From positions 3,782,001 to 3,846,000 of the forward strand of contig NZ_CP072852.1 of assembly GCF_017948265.1 (NCBI RefSeq): 64,000 nt of DNA, written 5' to 3'. The stretch's first letter is position 1. Each line of letters starts with the position of its first letter. Shown here piece by piece: positions 1 through 14,325 of this stretch. A program made the translations under genes and the position numbers. The notes below the pieces were generated by a model. The model saw nothing but the letters and a program-made list of their open reading frames with translations, did not search any database and was not told the DNA's origin. The stretch is from Rhodoferax sp. PAMC 29310. GTDB taxonomy: Bacteria > Pseudomonadota > Gammaproteobacteria > Burkholderiales > Burkholderiaceae_C.

Positions 1-167
1 AATTGGCAAGTATTCCTTCCAAGGAAGTTTTGCTCGCGCAATTGTTGGGCTTGTTGCAATCCCCGATTTCCCGCACCGCACGTGTGCTGGCGGCAATCGC
101 GGAGAAAAAAGGCGCCGGTGTCGAAGAATCACCAGTTGACGCTCCCGCTGAAACAGCTGCGGCTTAA
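1..167 (+). CDS. rplJ: 50S ribosomal protein L10, C-terminal end (partial)
   Basis: The frame beginning at base 3 is open from the window edge and ends in TAA at 165-167. It encodes about 54 residues ending in an Ala/Glu-rich tail ([11 protein letters not shown]), which fits the C-terminus of ribosomal protein L10. In the ribosome L10 anchors the L7/L12 dimers to 23S rRNA to form the GTPase stalk. The identity rests mainly on the position 42 bp before rplL and on the conserved rplJL-rpoBC order. The N-terminal, RNA-binding part lies outside the window. Confidence 0.9.
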   Translation, partial: LASIPSKEVLLAQLLGLLQSPISRTARVLAAIAEKKGAGVEESPVDAPAETAAA

Positions 168-209
168 TTGCCTGTAGCTTGTAGTAATCAATATTGTTAG
201 GAAATAAAA

Positions 210-584
210 ATGGCATTCGATAAAGACGCATTTTTGACCGCGCTGGACAGCATGACGGTCATGGAACTCAACGACTTGGTGAAAGCCATCGAAGAGAAAT
301 TTGGCGTAAGCGCTGCTGCGATGTCCGCTCCAGCCGCTGCCGGTGGCGGTGCCGCTGCTGCTGCCGAAGAGCAGACTGAGTTCAACGTTGTTCTCATTGA
401 GGCTGGTGCAGCTAAGGTTTCCGTCATTAAAGCGGTTCGCGAGATCACCGGTCTGGGCCTCAAAGAAGCCAAGGACTTGGTTGACGGCGCACCTAAGAAC
501 GTCAAAGAAGGCGTGTCCAAAGCTGACGCTGAAGCTGCTCAGAAGAAGCTGGTTGAAGCCGGCGCTAAGGCCGACATCAAGTAA
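210..584 (+). CDS. rplL: 50S ribosomal protein L7/L12
   Basis: A 124-residue protein of the usual L7/L12 length. An N-terminal dimerisation helix region (about 1-32) is followed by a flexible Ala/Gly-rich hinge (about 33-54). The C-terminal factor-binding domain carries the conserved stretch [14 protein letters not shown] and ends near [10 protein letters not shown]7/L12 forms the mobile stalk that recruits elongation and initiation factors. The start at 210 is preceded by a purine-rich AGGAAA element. It is cotranscribed with rplJ (42-bp gap) and followed by a 270-bp leader before rpoB that holds two hairpins. Confidence 0.98.
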   Translation: MAFDKDAFLTALDSMTVMELNDLVKAIEEKFGVSAAAMSAPAAAGGGAAAAAEEQTEFNVVLIEAGAAKVSVIKAVREITGLGLKEAKDLVDGAPKNVKEGVSKADAEAAQKKLVEAGAKADIK

Positions 585-599
585 TCGGCTGAAAAGACG

Positions 600-630
600 A
601 GGCTGGGCGCTCCAAAAGGGCTCCCAGCCT
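600..630 (+). promoter_or_regulatory. rplL-rpoB intergenic hairpin 1 (attenuator-like)
   Basis: An 8-bp perfect stem, AGGCTGGG (600-607) with CCCAGCCT (623-630), encloses a 15-nt loop directly after the rplL stop. It is followed by TCTGTGCTTG rather than a clean U-tract, so it would be a weak or partial terminator. In E. coli the rplL-rpoB spacer carries an attenuator that lowers rpoBC expression relative to the ribosomal genes. The same role is inferred here from position and structure only. Confidence 0.5.
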
Positions 631-649
631 TCTGTGCTTGTAAGAGCGC

Positions 650-682
650 ACTGATAAGCCCTTGTTGCTGGCGGCTTATCAG
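650..682 (+). promoter_or_regulatory. rplL-rpoB intergenic hairpin 2 (possible RNase processing site)
   Basis: An 11-bp perfect inverted repeat, ACTGATAAGCC (650-660) with GGCTTATCAGT (672-682), encloses an 11-nt loop and has no U-tract after it. In E. coli a second structure at this place is an RNase III processing site. That function is only inferred here. About 170 bp of leader without another evident element separates it from the rpoB start. Confidence 0.45.
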
Positions 683-854
683 TGTCTTCTGCCCCCGACT
701 GTGGAAGATGCCTTGGTTCGGATTGCGCGCAATGCGCAATCGTCCGCCAATGATTGGTAGTGGCCAATCACCAAGGAGTGTTGTTACTTGCGAGTAATCA
801 GCATCACAGTCGCCCAGGACACTCATGGTTCCTTAGTCTTTGCCCGGAGATCTC

Positions 855-3800
855 ATGGCTTACTCATACACCGAACGCAAGCGGATTCGTAAAAATTTTG
901 GCAGTCGCGATAGCGTTCTGGAAATTCCCTACCTGTTGCAAATGCAGAAGGATGCCTACACCGCATTTCTTCAGGCTGACGTCGCGCCGAAAAAACGTAC
1001 CGCAGAAGGCCTTCAGGCTGCTTTTGAAGCTGCCTTTCCCATTGTTTCTCACAACGGTTTTGTTGAGATGAAGTACCTCGAGTACAACCTGGCCAAACCT
1101 GGCTTTGATGTACGCGAGTGCCAGACACGTGGACTAACTTTTGCTTCGGCCGTACGCGCTAAAGTGCAATTGATTATTTACGACCGTGAATCATCGACGT
1201 CCCAAAATAAGGTTGTCAAAGAAGTCAAAGAGCAAGAGGTCTACATGGGCGAAGTGCCTTTGATGACCGGCAAAGGCTCATTCATTATCAATGGCACTGA
1301 ACGCGTGATTGTGTCTCAGTTGCATCGTTCTCCCGGTGTGTTCTTTGAGCATGACAAGGGCAAGACTCACAGCTCCGGAAAGTTGCTCTTCTCGGCTCGA
1401 ATCATCCCATACCGTGGCTCATGGCTCGACTTCGAGTTTGATCCAAAAGATATCTTGTACTTCCGGGTTGACCGGCGCCGCAAGATGCCAGTCACGATTC
1501 TCTTGAAGGCCATTGGTCTGAATCACGAGTCGATTCTTGCCAACTTCTTTGTTAACGATAATTTCCGCTTGATGGATAGCGGTGCCCAGATGGAGTTCGT
1601 TGCCGAGCGTTTGCGCGGTGAAGTGGCTCGTTTTGACATCACCGACAAGTCCGGCAAAGTCATTGTTGCCAAAGACAAGCGGGTAACCGCCCGTCACACA
1701 CGCGAGCTGGAACAGTCTGGCACCACTCACATTAGCGTCCCCGAAGACTTCTTGGTTGGTCGCGTGGTGGCTCGCAACATTGTTGACGAGGACACTGGAG
1801 AGATTCTCGCTAAGGCCAACGAAGAAGTGACTGAGTTGTTGCTCAAAAAGCTTCGCTTGTCTGGTGTGCAGGATGTTCCTTGCATCTACACTAATGAGCT
1901 GGATCAGGGCGCATACATTTCCCAGACCCTGCGCAGTGATGAGACCGTCGACGAGTTCGCGGCCCGTGTTGCTATCTACCGCATGATGCGCCCAGGTGAG
2001 CCGCCGACAGAAGATGCAGTCCAAGCCTTGTTCCAGCGCTTGTTCTACAACCCGGACACTTACGATCTGTCTCGCGTCGGCCGCATGAAGTTCAATGCCA
2101 AGATGGGGCGCGCTGAGTCGACCGGCCCTATGGTTTTGACCAACGAGGACATTCTGTCTGTTGTGAAGATCTTGGTCGATCTGCGAAATGGTCGCGGCGA
2201 AGTAGACGACATTGACCACCTCGGCAACCGCCGTGTACGTTGTGTTGGCGAGTTGGCTGAGAACCAATACCGCACCGGCTTGGCTCGTATTGAAAAGGCA
2301 GTTAAAGAACGCCTGGGTCAGGCAGAGCAGGAGCCGCTGATGCCCCATGACTTGATCAACAGCAAGCCCATTTCGGCAGCGTTGAAAGAGTTCTTCGGTG
2401 CGTCCCAGTTGTCTCAGTTCATGGACCAGACCAACCCCTTGTCGGAGATCACGCACAAGCGTCGCGTCTCTGCCCTAGGCCCAGGTGGTTTGACCCGTGA
2501 GCGGGCAGGCTTTGAGGTTCGTGATGTGCACGTGACCCATTACGGCCGCGTCTGCCCAATTGAGACGCCAGAAGGTCCAAACATTGGATTAATCAACTCA
2601 CTCGCTTTGTATGCGCGCTTGAATGAGTATGGCTTCATTGAAACGCCATACCGTCGTGTTGTGGACAACAAAGTCACGATGGACATTGACTATTTGTCGG
2701 CCATCGAAGAAGGCAAATATGTCATTGCGCAGGCCAATGCCGTGCTGGACAAAGATGGCCGCTTGTCTGGCGAGTTGATTTCCGCGCGTGAAGCTGGTGA
2801 GTCCATTCTCGTCAATGCCGAGCGTGTCCAATACATGGACGTGTCACCAGCACAGATTGTTTCTGTGGCTGCCTCGCTGGTTCCATTCCTTGAGCATGAT
2901 GACGCCAATCGTGCGTTGATGGGCGCCAACATGTCACGTCAAGCCGTGCCAGTGTTGCGTCCTGAGAAGCCCATGGTGGGTACTGGAATTGAGCGTGTTG
3001 CTGCGGTTGACTCCGGAACCGTCGTGACCGCTACTCGCGGTGGTGTGGTTGACTATGTCGACGCCAGCCGCGTTGTGATTCGGGTCAACGACGCGGAAGC
3101 CCAAGCTGGTGAAGTCGGTGTTGATATTTATAACCTGATCAAATACCAACGTTCAAACCAGAACACCAATATCCATCAGCGCCCGATTGTCAAAAAGGGT
3201 GACCTGCTGACAAAAGGCGATGTGATCGCCGACGGCGCTTCCACGGATTTGGGTGAGTTGGCTTTGGGCCAGAACATGTTGATCGGTTTCATGACATGGA
3301 ACGGCTACAACTTCGAAGACTCGATCTTGATCAGTGAGCGTGTGGTGGCTGAAGATCGCTACACATCCATTCACATTGAGGAACTGGTTGTCATGGCTCG
3401 GGATACCAAGCTGGGCTCTGAAGAGATCACCCGCGATATCCCGAACTTGAGCGAGCAGCAACTCAACCGACTGGACGAGTCCGGCATCATCTATGTGGGC
3501 GCTGAAGTGCTGCCAGGAGACACCTTGGTCGGAAAGGTGACGCCAAAAGGTGAAACCACTCTGACCCCTGAGGAGAAGTTGTTGCGCGCCATTTTTGGCG
3601 AGAAGGCCAGCGACGTCAAGGATACCTCCTTGCGCGTGAGCCAAGGCTCGAAGGGCACCGTGATTGACGTGCAGGTCTTCACTCGTGAAGGCATTGTGCG
3701 TGACCGCCGCGCACAGCAGATCATTGATGATGAGCTCAAGCGTTTCCGTCTGGATCTGAACGATCAAATTCGGATCGTTGAGTCTGATGCGTTTGATCGT

Positions 3801-4967
3801 ATCGAGAAGTTGCTGTTGGGCAAGATCGCCAATGGCGGACCGCAAAAACTGGCCAAAGGCACCAAGATCGACAAAGCCTATTTGTCGTCGGTGGAGAAGT
3901 TTCATTGGTTTGACGTTCGCCCCGCGGACGACGACACGGCGACACAGCTTGAAAGCATCAAGAACTCGCTGGAGCAGACCCGCCACAGTTTCGACCTCGC
4001 GTTTGAAGAAAAGCGCAAGAAGTTGACACAAGGGGATGAATTGCCTGCTGGTGTGTTGAAGATGGTGAAGGTCTATGTGGCCGTCAAGCGCCACCTTCAG
4101 CCAGGTGACAAGATGGCCGGTCGCCACGGAAACAAGGGCGTCGTGTCCAAGATTGTTCCTGTTGAAGACATGCCACACATGGCTGACGGTACGCCGTGCG
4201 ACATTGTGCTAAACCCACTGGGTGTTCCATCACGGATGAACGTCGGCCAGGTGCTTGAAGTTCACCTGGGCTGGGCAGGAAAAGGCATTGGTCAGCGCAT
4301 TGGCGACATGTTGCAGCAAGAAACCCGCGCTGTTGAAGTGCGTAAGTTCCTCGAAGAAATCTACAACACGACCGGGCGTAAAGAGGCGCTCAATGAGTTT
4401 TCCGATACCCAGTTGCTGGAGATGGCCGAGAACCTGAAAGAAGGTATGCCATTTGCGACGCCGGTGTTTGACGGTGCGTCGGAAGCAGAGATTCACGCCA
4501 TGCTGCAACTGGCCTATCCCGATGAAGCCGTCAAGGAGCGCGGTCTGACTGAGACGCGGACCCAGGCGTATTTGTATGACGGGCGGACCGGTGATCGCTT
4601 TGAGCGCCCCACCACGATCGGCTACATGCACTATCTGAAACTGCACCACTTGGTGGATGACAAGATGCACGCTCGCTCCACGGGCCCCTACAGCTTGGTC
4701 ACTCAGCAGCCGCTGGGTGGTAAGGCACAGTTTGGTGGTCAGAGGTTTGGTGAGATGGAGGTCTGGGCGCTGGAAGCCTATGGCGCGTCTTACACGCTGC
4801 AGGAGATGCTCACCGTCAAGTCTGACGACGTGGTGGGACGTACCAAGGTGTACGAGAGCATTGTCAAGGGCGAGCACTCTATCGAGGCCGGCATGCCGGA
4901 GTCGTTCAACGTGCTGGTCAAGGAAATTCGCTCACTCGGTATTGATATCGAGTTGGAACGGTCTTGA
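855..4967 (+). CDS. rpoB: DNA-directed RNA polymerase subunit beta
   Basis: A 1370-residue protein starting [15 protein letters not shown], the usual betaproteobacterial length. I chose ATG 855 because a GGAGA ribosome-binding site lies at 846-850; the frame is open further upstream to a TTG at 840 that has no such site. The rifampicin-pocket region (about residues 511-545) reads [18 protein letters not shown]. The positions usually mutated in resistance (Q, D, H and S) are wild type, so a rifampicin-sensitive enzyme is expected. The beta subunit forms half of the catalytic cleft and is cotranscribed with rpoC 72 bp downstream. Confidence 0.99.
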   Translation: MAYSYTERKRIRKNFGSRDSVLEIPYLLQMQKDAYTAFLQADVAPKKRTAEGLQAAFEAAFPIVSHNGFVEMKYLEYNLAKPGFDVRECQTRGLTFASAVRAKVQLIIYDRESSTSQNKVVKEVKEQEVYMGEVPLMTGKGSFIINGTERVIVSQLHRSPGVFFEHDKGKTHSSGKLLFSARIIPYRGSWLDFEFDPKDILYFRVDRRRKMPVTILLKAIGLNHESILANFFVNDNFRLMDSGAQMEFVAERLRGEVARFDITDKSGKVIVAKDKRVTARHTRELEQSGTTHISVPEDFLVGRVVARNIVDEDTGEILAKANEEVTELLLKKLRLSGVQDVPCIYTNELDQGAYISQTLRSDETVDEFAARVAIYRMMRPGEPPTEDAVQALFQRLFYNPDTYDLSRVGRMKFNAKMGRAESTGPMVLTNEDILSVVKILVDLRNGRGEVDDIDHLGNRRVRCVGELAENQYRTGLARIEKAVKERLGQAEQEPLMPHDLINSKPISAALKEFFGASQLSQFMDQTNPLSEITHKRRVSALGPGGLTRERAGFEVRDVHVTHYGRVCPIETPEGPNIGLINSLALYARLNEYGFIETPYRRVVDNKVTMDIDYLSAIEEGKYVIAQANAVLDKDGRLSGELISAREAGESILVNAERVQYMDVSPAQIVSVAASLVPFLEHDDANRALMGANMSRQAVPVLRPEKPMVGTGIERVAAVDSGTVVTATRGGVVDYVDASRVVIRVNDAEAQAGEVGVDIYNLIKYQRSNQNTNIHQRPIVKKGDLLTKGDVIADGASTDLGELALGQNMLIGFMTWNGYNFEDSILISERVVAEDRYTSIHIEELVVMARDTKLGSEEITRDIPNLSEQQLNRLDESGIIYVGAEVLPGDTLVGKVTPKGETTLTPEEKLLRAIFGEKASDVKDTSLRVSQGSKGTVIDVQVFTREGIVRDRRAQQIIDDELKRFRLDLNDQIRIVESDAFDRIEKLLLGKIANGGPQKLAKGTKIDKAYLSSVEKFHWFDVRPADDDTATQLESIKNSLEQTRHSFDLAFEEKRKKLTQGDELPAGVLKMVKVYVAVKRHLQPGDKMAGRHGNKGVVSKIVPVEDMPHMADGTPCDIVLNPLGVPSRMNVGQVLEVHLGWAGKGIGQRIGDMLQQETRAVEVRKFLEEIYNTTGRKEALNEFSDTQLLEMAENLKEGMPFATPVFDGASEAEIHAMLQLAYPDEAVKERGLTETRTQAYLYDGRTGDRFERPTTIGYMHYLKLHHLVDDKMHARSTGPYSLVTQQPLGGKAQFGGQRFGEMEVWALEAYGASYTLQEMLTVKSDDVVGRTKVYESIVKGEHSIEAGMPESFNVLVKEIRSLGIDIELERS

Positions 4968-4976
4968 TGTTTGCCA

Positions 4977-5012
4977 GGGTAAGTCCAGGCTGAGGTTCAG
5001 TCGGGCTTACCC
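4977..5012 (+). other. Hairpin in the rpoB-rpoC spacer
   Basis: GGGTAAG (4977-4983) pairs with CTTACCC (5006-5012). Three more pairs, one of them G-U, extend the stem inward to about 10 bp. No U-tract follows, so it is unlikely to terminate. It may stabilise or process the rpoBC message. The rpoC ribosome-binding site (TAGGAAAT) lies further downstream and stays free. Confidence 0.4.
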
Positions 5013-5039
5013 ACTACAGATTAAATAGGAAATAGCGTC

Positions 5040-9257
<4,218 letters not shown>

Positions 9258-9282
9258 AACGCAACTGCTATCTGAAAAGTAG

Positions 9283-9320
9283 CGCCCCAAGACCCTTTTT
9301 CGGGGGCTTGGGGCGTTTTT
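9283..9320 (+). terminator. Rho-independent terminator after rpoC
   Basis: A perfect 9-bp GC-rich stem, CGCCCCAAG (9283-9291) with CTTGGGGCG (9307-9315), is followed by TTTTT (9316-9320). It ends the rplJL-rpoBC transcription unit 26 bp after the rpoC stop. The rsmB start follows about 35 bp later, so rsmB probably has its own promoter or relies on read-through. Confidence 0.93.
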
Positions 9321-9355
9321 ACTGGTTGCGTTCAATAAGTGAAATAGAAGGATTC

Positions 9356-10684
9356 ATGGATCAAAGCGAAACTAAAGTCCCCTTGTGGCGACAGCTCCAG
9401 GCTGTCGCTGGAGTGATTCAGTCCATTCGGGCTGGGGTATCGGGCACCGTCGCTATCGACCGGGTTCCCGTGGAACTGCGGCCTGGTGTTCAATCACTCA
9501 GCTTTCATGTGCTGAGGGCCTTGGGTCGCGCCCAGGCGCTGCGCCAGTTGTTGGCCAGTCGCACGCCGTCGCCCGCTGCCGACGCGCTGTTGTGCACGGC
9601 GTTGGCATTGGCGTGGTCAGAGGCGGATGCCCCCTATGAGGCGTTTACGCTGGTCAATCAGACTGTTGAGGCCGCCAAGCGTACTGCCGCCACCAAGGCA
9701 CAAGCGAGCTTTGTCAATGGTTGTTTGCGAAGGTTTTTGCGGGAGCGTGATGAACTGGTTGCGCAAACCGATTCAGACCCTGTAGCGGTCTGGAACCATC
9801 CCCAGTGGTGGATTGATCGATTGATAAAGGAGCAGCCTGATGAATGGCAGGCCATCCTTACAGCCAACAACCAACAGGCTTCAATGACCCTGCGGGTCAA
9901 TCGCCGGCAATCAACGCCTTCTGACTACTTGGGAGTACTGAGGTTGGCAGGGTTCAATGGCGTCGAGTCTGGCGAGAGTGGGGTCACGCTGGCTCAAGCT
10001 AAACCGGTTCACCTGCTACCCAACTTTGCCACTGGCATGGTGTCTGTCCAGGACAGCGCTGCCCAAATGGCCGCCCCTTTGCTGCTGAGTGGACTGACGC
10101 CCGCAGGCGATGAGCTGAAAGTATTGGACGCCTGCGCGGCGCCTGGCGGAAAGACAGCCCATTTACTTGAATATGCGGATTGCGAAGTGACCGCGCTGGA
10201 CGTCGACGCGGCTCGGTGTGAGCGCATCCATCAGACGTTGGCGCGTTTGAACCTTCCTGCGAAAGTTCGGGTGTCCGATGCAGGCAACCCTGATGAGTGG
10301 TGGGACAACCAGTTGTTCGATGGAATTTTGCTAGACGCCCCTTGCTCGGCCTCCGGTATCGTCCGCCGTCATCCCGATGTACGCTGGCTGCGCCGCGAGA
10401 CTGATATCGCACAACTGGCGAAAATCCAAGCGCGCCTGTTAAAGACACTTTGGGCATTGCTTAGGCCGGGCGGGCGGTTGTTGTATTGCACCTGCTCTGT
10501 GTTTCAAGCTGAGGGCGGCGCGCAGATCAAAACGTTTCTTGCACACAACAATGACGCGATGTTGATGCCGTCACCGGGGCATTTGCTGCCACAGCACCGC
10601 AGAATCGAGGATCATGTTGAGAATAATGGACTGAGTGATCAGGATGGTTTTTACTACGCACTGCTTGAGAAGCGCGAAAATTAG
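9356..10684 (+). CDS. rsmB: 16S rRNA (cytosine-967-C5)-methyltransferase RsmB
   Basis: A 442-residue protein starting MDQSETKVPLWRQL. ATG 9356 is preceded by AAGGA; upstream in-frame starts would lie inside the rpoC terminator. The N-terminal ~150 residues form the NusB-like RNA-binding domain. The methyltransferase half holds the SAM motif LDACAAPGGKT and the two catalytic cysteines in DAPCSASGIVRRHPD and LLYCTCSVFQ. It methylates C967 of 16S rRNA using S-adenosylmethionine. Its 3' end overlaps the start of the DUF4390 gene, suggesting coupling with the downstream NtrY/NtrX-like genes. Confidence 0.96.
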   Translation: MDQSETKVPLWRQLQAVAGVIQSIRAGVSGTVAIDRVPVELRPGVQSLSFHVLRALGRAQALRQLLASRTPSPAADALLCTALALAWSEADAPYEAFTLVNQTVEAAKRTAATKAQASFVNGCLRRFLRERDELVAQTDSDPVAVWNHPQWWIDRLIKEQPDEWQAILTANNQQASMTLRVNRRQSTPSDYLGVLRLAGFNGVESGESGVTLAQAKPVHLLPNFATGMVSVQDSAAQMAAPLLLSGLTPAGDELKVLDACAAPGGKTAHLLEYADCEVTALDVDAARCERIHQTLARLNLPAKVRVSDAGNPDEWWDNQLFDGILLDAPCSASGIVRRHPDVRWLRRETDIAQLAKIQARLLKTLWALLRPGGRLLYCTCSVFQAEGGAQIKTFLAHNNDAMLMPSPGHLLPQHRRIEDHVENNGLSDQDGFYYALLEKREN

Positions 10685-11276
10685 ATTGGCACGACTGCTG
10701 CTTGGCTTGTGTCTTGTCGCAGGCGTGGTCGCTCCGTCGGTGGCGCAAACGTCAGTGCCAGAGGTCACACAATTGCGCGTGGAGCGTGTCGACGACGCCC
10801 TGGTGCTATCCGCTCGCCTCCGGTTTGAGTTGACCGACGCCGTCGAGGATGCACTGCTCAAGGGGGTTGCCATGATCTTTGTTGTTGAGGCCGATATCTC
10901 GCGTGAGCGTTGGTATTGGTCCAGCAAAAGAATCAGTACCGTTGAACGCCACATGCGGCTCATTTATCAACCGCTGACAAGGCGCTGGCGCCTCTCGGTG
11001 ACGTCTGGATTGATGACCACTGGCGGGTTGACCATGGCCTTGAATCAAAACTTTGATTCGTTGCAGGAGGCCCTGTCCTCCATTCAGCGACTTTCTCGAT
11101 GGAAGATCGTGGATGTCACTGCGCTGGACTCAGACCAGCGCTACCAACTTGATTTCCGTTTTCGACTTGATGCGGCCCAGCTTCCTCGGCCCCTGCAAAT
11201 CAATGCGTTCGGACAGTCTGATTGGGATATAGCCGTGGCCGTCAATCAACCCCTGATTTGGGAGAGCGGCAAGTGA
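10644..11276 (+). CDS. DUF4390 domain-containing secreted protein
   Basis: About 210 residues. A hydrophobic signal peptide (LARLLLGLCLVAGVVAPSVAQ, cut after AQ) precedes a DUF4390-type domain with the block RWYWSSKR and several beta-like segments. The start is uncertain: GTG 10635, ATG 10644 and a TTG at 10686 just after the rsmB stop are all possible, and none has a textbook ribosome-binding site. Its stop TGA overlaps the GTG start of the downstream kinase as GTGA. DUF4390 genes commonly sit just before NtrY-like kinases in betaproteobacteria. A sensing or accessory role in the periplasm is inference. Confidence 0.85.
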   Translation: MVFTTHCLRSAKIRLARLLLGLCLVAGVVAPSVAQTSVPEVTQLRVERVDDALVLSARLRFELTDAVEDALLKGVAMIFVVEADISRERWYWSSKRISTVERHMRLIYQPLTRRWRLSVTSGLMTTGGLTMALNQNFDSLQEALSSIQRLSRWKIVDVTALDSDQRYQLDFRFRLDAAQLPRPLQINAFGQSDWDIAVAVNQPLIWESGK

Positions 11277-13597
11277 GTCCTTCCCGAGGTCTTGAAGGAG
11301 ACGCGCCGCGCTTCTCTTTGCGTAATCTTCGCTCCCTTCGTTGGGCGGTTGGCGTCGGCTTGTCGACCATGGCCGCCATCGGCTTGGTTTTGTTGTTTCT
11401 CTTGACACAAGCGACGACCAATCGAGAGATGTATGAGCGCAATTACGCTCGTTTATTTGGACTCAATATGGTGGTCGCCAGCTTCTTGCTGCTGGTCATC
11501 GGATGGATCATTTATCGTCTGTTCAAGCGCCTTCGACAAGGCAAGTTTGGAAGCCGCTTGCTTGTCAAGTTGGCAGCCATTTTTGCACTGGCCGGTTTTG
11601 CGCCCGGCGCTTTGATATACGTTGTTTCTTATCAATTCGTTTCCCGCTCAATCGAGACCTGGTTTGATGTCAAGGTGGAAGGCGCGTTGAATGCTGGAAT
11701 CAACCTCGGACGTGTCACCTTGGAGGCGCTGTCCAACGACCTGAGTAGCAAAGCCCGCGCAGCGTCGGCTCAGTTGGTCGACACCCCGGATGTCAGCGCG
11801 GCAATCCCACTTGAGCGAGCCCGTGAGCAGGTAGGGGCCAACGACATGATTCTTTGGAGTGCCTCGGGGCGGCTCATCGCGGCGGCAGGCCAGTCCCGCT
11901 ATGCATTGAATCCTGATCGTCCCAGTGCACAGCAACTTCGCAATGTCCGGTCGCAGCGAATCATCACCTGGATCGATGGATTGGATGAAGATGTTGCGCC
12001 CGTAGCGGGCGCGCAGGCCAGTATTAAAGCCTTGATTCTGGTGTCAAGCACCAGCCTGGGGCTGACTGGTGGCACGCGGTATCTTCAGGTTTCTCAGGTG
12101 CTCCCAGAGAGTTTTGTCACCAATGCATTGGCCGTGTCGCAAGCCAATCGTGAATACCAGGAGCGCGCGTTGGCACGGGACGGTTTGCGCCGTATGTACA
12201 TCGGAACCTTGACTCTCAGCCTGTTCTTGGCCGTTTTTGGCGCCGTCGTGCTGGCCGTTATTCTCGGCAGCCAAATCGCCCGACCACTGCTGCTGCTGGC
12301 CGACGGAGTGAGCAAAGTGGCTGCGGGTGATTTGACGCCAAAATTATCGTTGCCAGGGCGGGATGAATTGGACGGTTTAACGCGATCGTTTGCAGATATG
12401 ACTCAGCAGCTTTCAGATGCGCGCCAAGCAGTGCAAGTCAGTATGAGGCAAGTGAATGAGTCCCGCGCCAATGTACAAACCATTTTGGACAATTTGACCG
12501 CGGGGGTGATGGTGCTGGACTCTGAGGGCGTCATACTTTCTTCCAACCCCGGTGCAACCCGTATTCTGAGAGTCCCCCTTGCCGTTCATGAAGGGCACAA
12601 TTTGGCTCACATTGAGTCACTGGAGTCTTTTGGCGCAAGCGTTCAATCTCAGTTTGACTCCTTTCTTGGCGCGCGAAATCAGCATCAACTCGACCATTGG
12701 CAGCAATCGTTTGAGCTCGGCAATTCAGCTGCCGAATTGACCGGTAGGCAGGCTGATGGTGCCATCATCCTGGTAGCCCGTGGCGCCGAGTTGCCGGAAG
12801 ACAAGCGGCTTCTCGTGTTTGATGACATCTCCGAAATTGTCTCGGCCCAGCGGGCTCAGGCCTGGGGTGAGGTGGCCAGGAGGTTGGCCCATGAAATCAA
12901 GAATCCGCTGACTCCAATTCAATTATCCGCGGAGCGGCTGGAAATGAAGTTGTCCGGCAAAGTGCCCCCGCACGAGCAAGCCATTCTCACCAAATCCGTC
13001 AAAACCATCGTCGACCAAGTTGATGCAATGAAGCGCTTGGTCAACGAATTCAGAGACTATGCGCGCCTCCCGGCTGCGGAACTGAAGCCATTTGACCTCA
13101 ATCAACTGATCTCAGAAATATTGCTGCTGTATGCCGCGGACACCCCTCAGGTGGCGGTGACTGCTGCACTGGATCCACTGGCTCCGTTGATCATTGGTGA
13201 TGTTCAGCAGATACGTCAGGTGCTGCACAATCTGCTTCAGAACGCGCAAGATGCAACAGAGTCGGCAGCGCATGGCGACGCCAATCAGGGCGTCATCATC
13301 AAGACTCAGTGGCTGGAAGACGTTGGCGCCGTGAGGTTGAGCGTGCTCGACAGCGGTGCTGGCTTTCCTGAACACATTCTCAAACGCGCCTTTGAACCCT
13401 ATGTCACGACCAAAGTGAAGGGAACGGGTTTGGGCCTGGCCGTCGTCAAGAAGATTGCGGATGATCACCGTGCGCGCATTGACATCGCCAACCGTGTGGA
13501 GGGTGGCCGGGTGGTGGGCGCGCAAGTGTCGTTATCATTCCCCACTGAGCAGGCCACCGCGACCAGGTTGGCTGCGAACAATATCAGGGGCGAGTGA
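11273..13597 (+). CDS. NtrY-like membrane sensor histidine kinase
   Basis: About 774 residues from GTG 11273, which overlaps the preceding stop and has GGGAGAG upstream. The layout is two or three N-terminal transmembrane segments (about 20-125), an extracytoplasmic region, a further membrane helix (about 300-325), a HAMP segment (ARPLLLLADGVSKVAAGDL) and a PAS domain (about 390-500). The dimerisation domain has its phosphoacceptor His near residue 540 in LAHEIKNPLTPIQLSAERL. The ATPase domain carries N, G1 and G2 motifs (LLQNAQDA, DSGAGFP, GTGLGLAVVKK). It should autophosphorylate and pass phosphate to the regulator encoded 4 bp downstream. NtrY relatives respond to nitrogen or redox state; the signal here is unknown. 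Confidence 0.92.
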   Translation: MSPSRGLEGDAPRFSLRNLRSLRWAVGVGLSTMAAIGLVLLFLLTQATTNREMYERNYARLFGLNMVVASFLLLVIGWIIYRLFKRLRQGKFGSRLLVKLAAIFALAGFAPGALIYVVSYQFVSRSIETWFDVKVEGALNAGINLGRVTLEALSNDLSSKARAASAQLVDTPDVSAAIPLERAREQVGANDMILWSASGRLIAAAGQSRYALNPDRPSAQQLRNVRSQRIITWIDGLDEDVAPVAGAQASIKALILVSSTSLGLTGGTRYLQVSQVLPESFVTNALAVSQANREYQERALARDGLRRMYIGTLTLSLFLAVFGAVVLAVILGSQIARPLLLLADGVSKVAAGDLTPKLSLPGRDELDGLTRSFADMTQQLSDARQAVQVSMRQVNESRANVQTILDNLTAGVMVLDSEGVILSSNPGATRILRVPLAVHEGHNLAHIESLESFGASVQSQFDSFLGARNQHQLDHWQQSFELGNSAAELTGRQADGAIILVARGAELPEDKRLLVFDDISEIVSAQRAQAWGEVARRLAHEIKNPLTPIQLSAERLEMKLSGKVPPHEQAILTKSVKTIVDQVDAMKRLVNEFRDYARLPAAELKPFDLNQLISEILLLYAADTPQVAVTAALDPLAPLIIGDVQQIRQVLHNLLQNAQDATESAAHGDANQGVIIKTQWLEDVGAVRLSVLDSGAGFPEHILKRAFEPYVTTKVKGTGLGLAVVKKIADDHRARIDIANRVEGGRVVGAQVSLSFPTEQATATRLAANNIRGE

Positions 13598-13601
13598 ACA
13601 C

Positions 13602-14279
13602 ATGGCAAACATTCTGGTAGTCGATGACGAACTGGGTATCCGCGATCTGTTGTGGGAAATTCTGAACGACGAAGGCCACACTGTGGAGGTCGCAGAGAAC
13701 GCGGCACAGGCGCGGGCCGCGCGACTGCGTGACCGTCCAGATCTGGTTTTGCTTGACATCTGGATGCCAGACACCGATGGCGTCACACTTCTCAAGGAAT
13801 GGTCCACCGCAGGAACACTCAACATGCCCGTCATCATGATGAGTGGACATGCCACGATTGACACAGCGGTTGAGGCCACGCGTATTGGTGCCATCGCGTT
13901 TCTCGAAAAACCAATCACCATGCAGAAGCTGCTGAAGGCTGTTGAGCAAGGGTTGGCGCGAAATGTGCCACGCAAGGTGCCTGATGTCATCGTGCCGCAA
14001 ATGGTGTTGAAAGAAAGCGAAGTCGTGGCGTTGGTGGCACAAGCCAACGCAGAAGTGGTCGAGCAGGGCCTTCAGTCCTCGCAGAACTTCATGCTCGACA
14101 AGCCGCTCCGCGAGTCGCGTGATGAGTTTGAGAAAGCCTATTTCGAGTACCACCTTGCGAAAGAAAACGGGTCGATGACCAGGGTGGCTGAGAAGACCGG
14201 ACTTGAGCGTACCCATCTGTACCGCAAGTTGAAGCAATTAGGCGTTGATTTGTCGCGTGGAAAACGGCAATCTGCTTGA
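13602..14279 (+). CDS. NtrX-like response regulator lacking the AAA+ domain
   Basis: A 225-residue protein starting MANILVVDDELG at ATG 13602. The receiver domain (about 1-120) has the acidic pocket D8/D9, phosphoacceptor D52 in LLDIWMPDTDG and the conserved lysine near 103. A linker leads to a C-terminal Fis-type helix-turn-helix (about 175-218: MTRVAEKTGLERTHLYRKL). Classical NtrX is about 450 residues with a central sigma-54-activating ATPase. That domain is missing here with no sign of frameshift, so this protein should bind DNA but cannot drive sigma-54 open-complex formation. It is the likely partner of the adjacent kinase. Confidence 0.92.
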   Translation: MANILVVDDELGIRDLLWEILNDEGHTVEVAENAAQARAARLRDRPDLVLLDIWMPDTDGVTLLKEWSTAGTLNMPVIMMSGHATIDTAVEATRIGAIAFLEKPITMQKLLKAVEQGLARNVPRKVPDVIVPQMVLKESEVVALVAQANAEVVEQGLQSSQNFMLDKPLRESRDEFEKAYFEYHLAKENGSMTRVAEKTGLERTHLYRKLKQLGVDLSRGKRQSA

Positions 14280-14309
14280 TCGAGCCGGAAAACGCCCAAA
14301 AGATACTGC

Positions 14310-14315
14310 TATAAT
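14310..14315 (+). promoter_or_regulatory. -10 element of the tRNA-Phe promoter
   Basis: A perfect TATAAT lies 10 bp before the first base of tRNA-Phe, placing the transcription start close to the 5' end of the tRNA. No convincing -35 element is present at 16-18 bp spacing. The hexamer is intergenic, 30 bp after the response-regulator stop. Confidence 0.6.
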
Positions 14316-14325
14316 TTATCTCTAA

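Noticed and set aside
3153..4178. Long minus-strand frames inside rpoB (also 1419-2456)
   Set aside because: rpoB is certain; the minus frames contain no signal, domain or start context.
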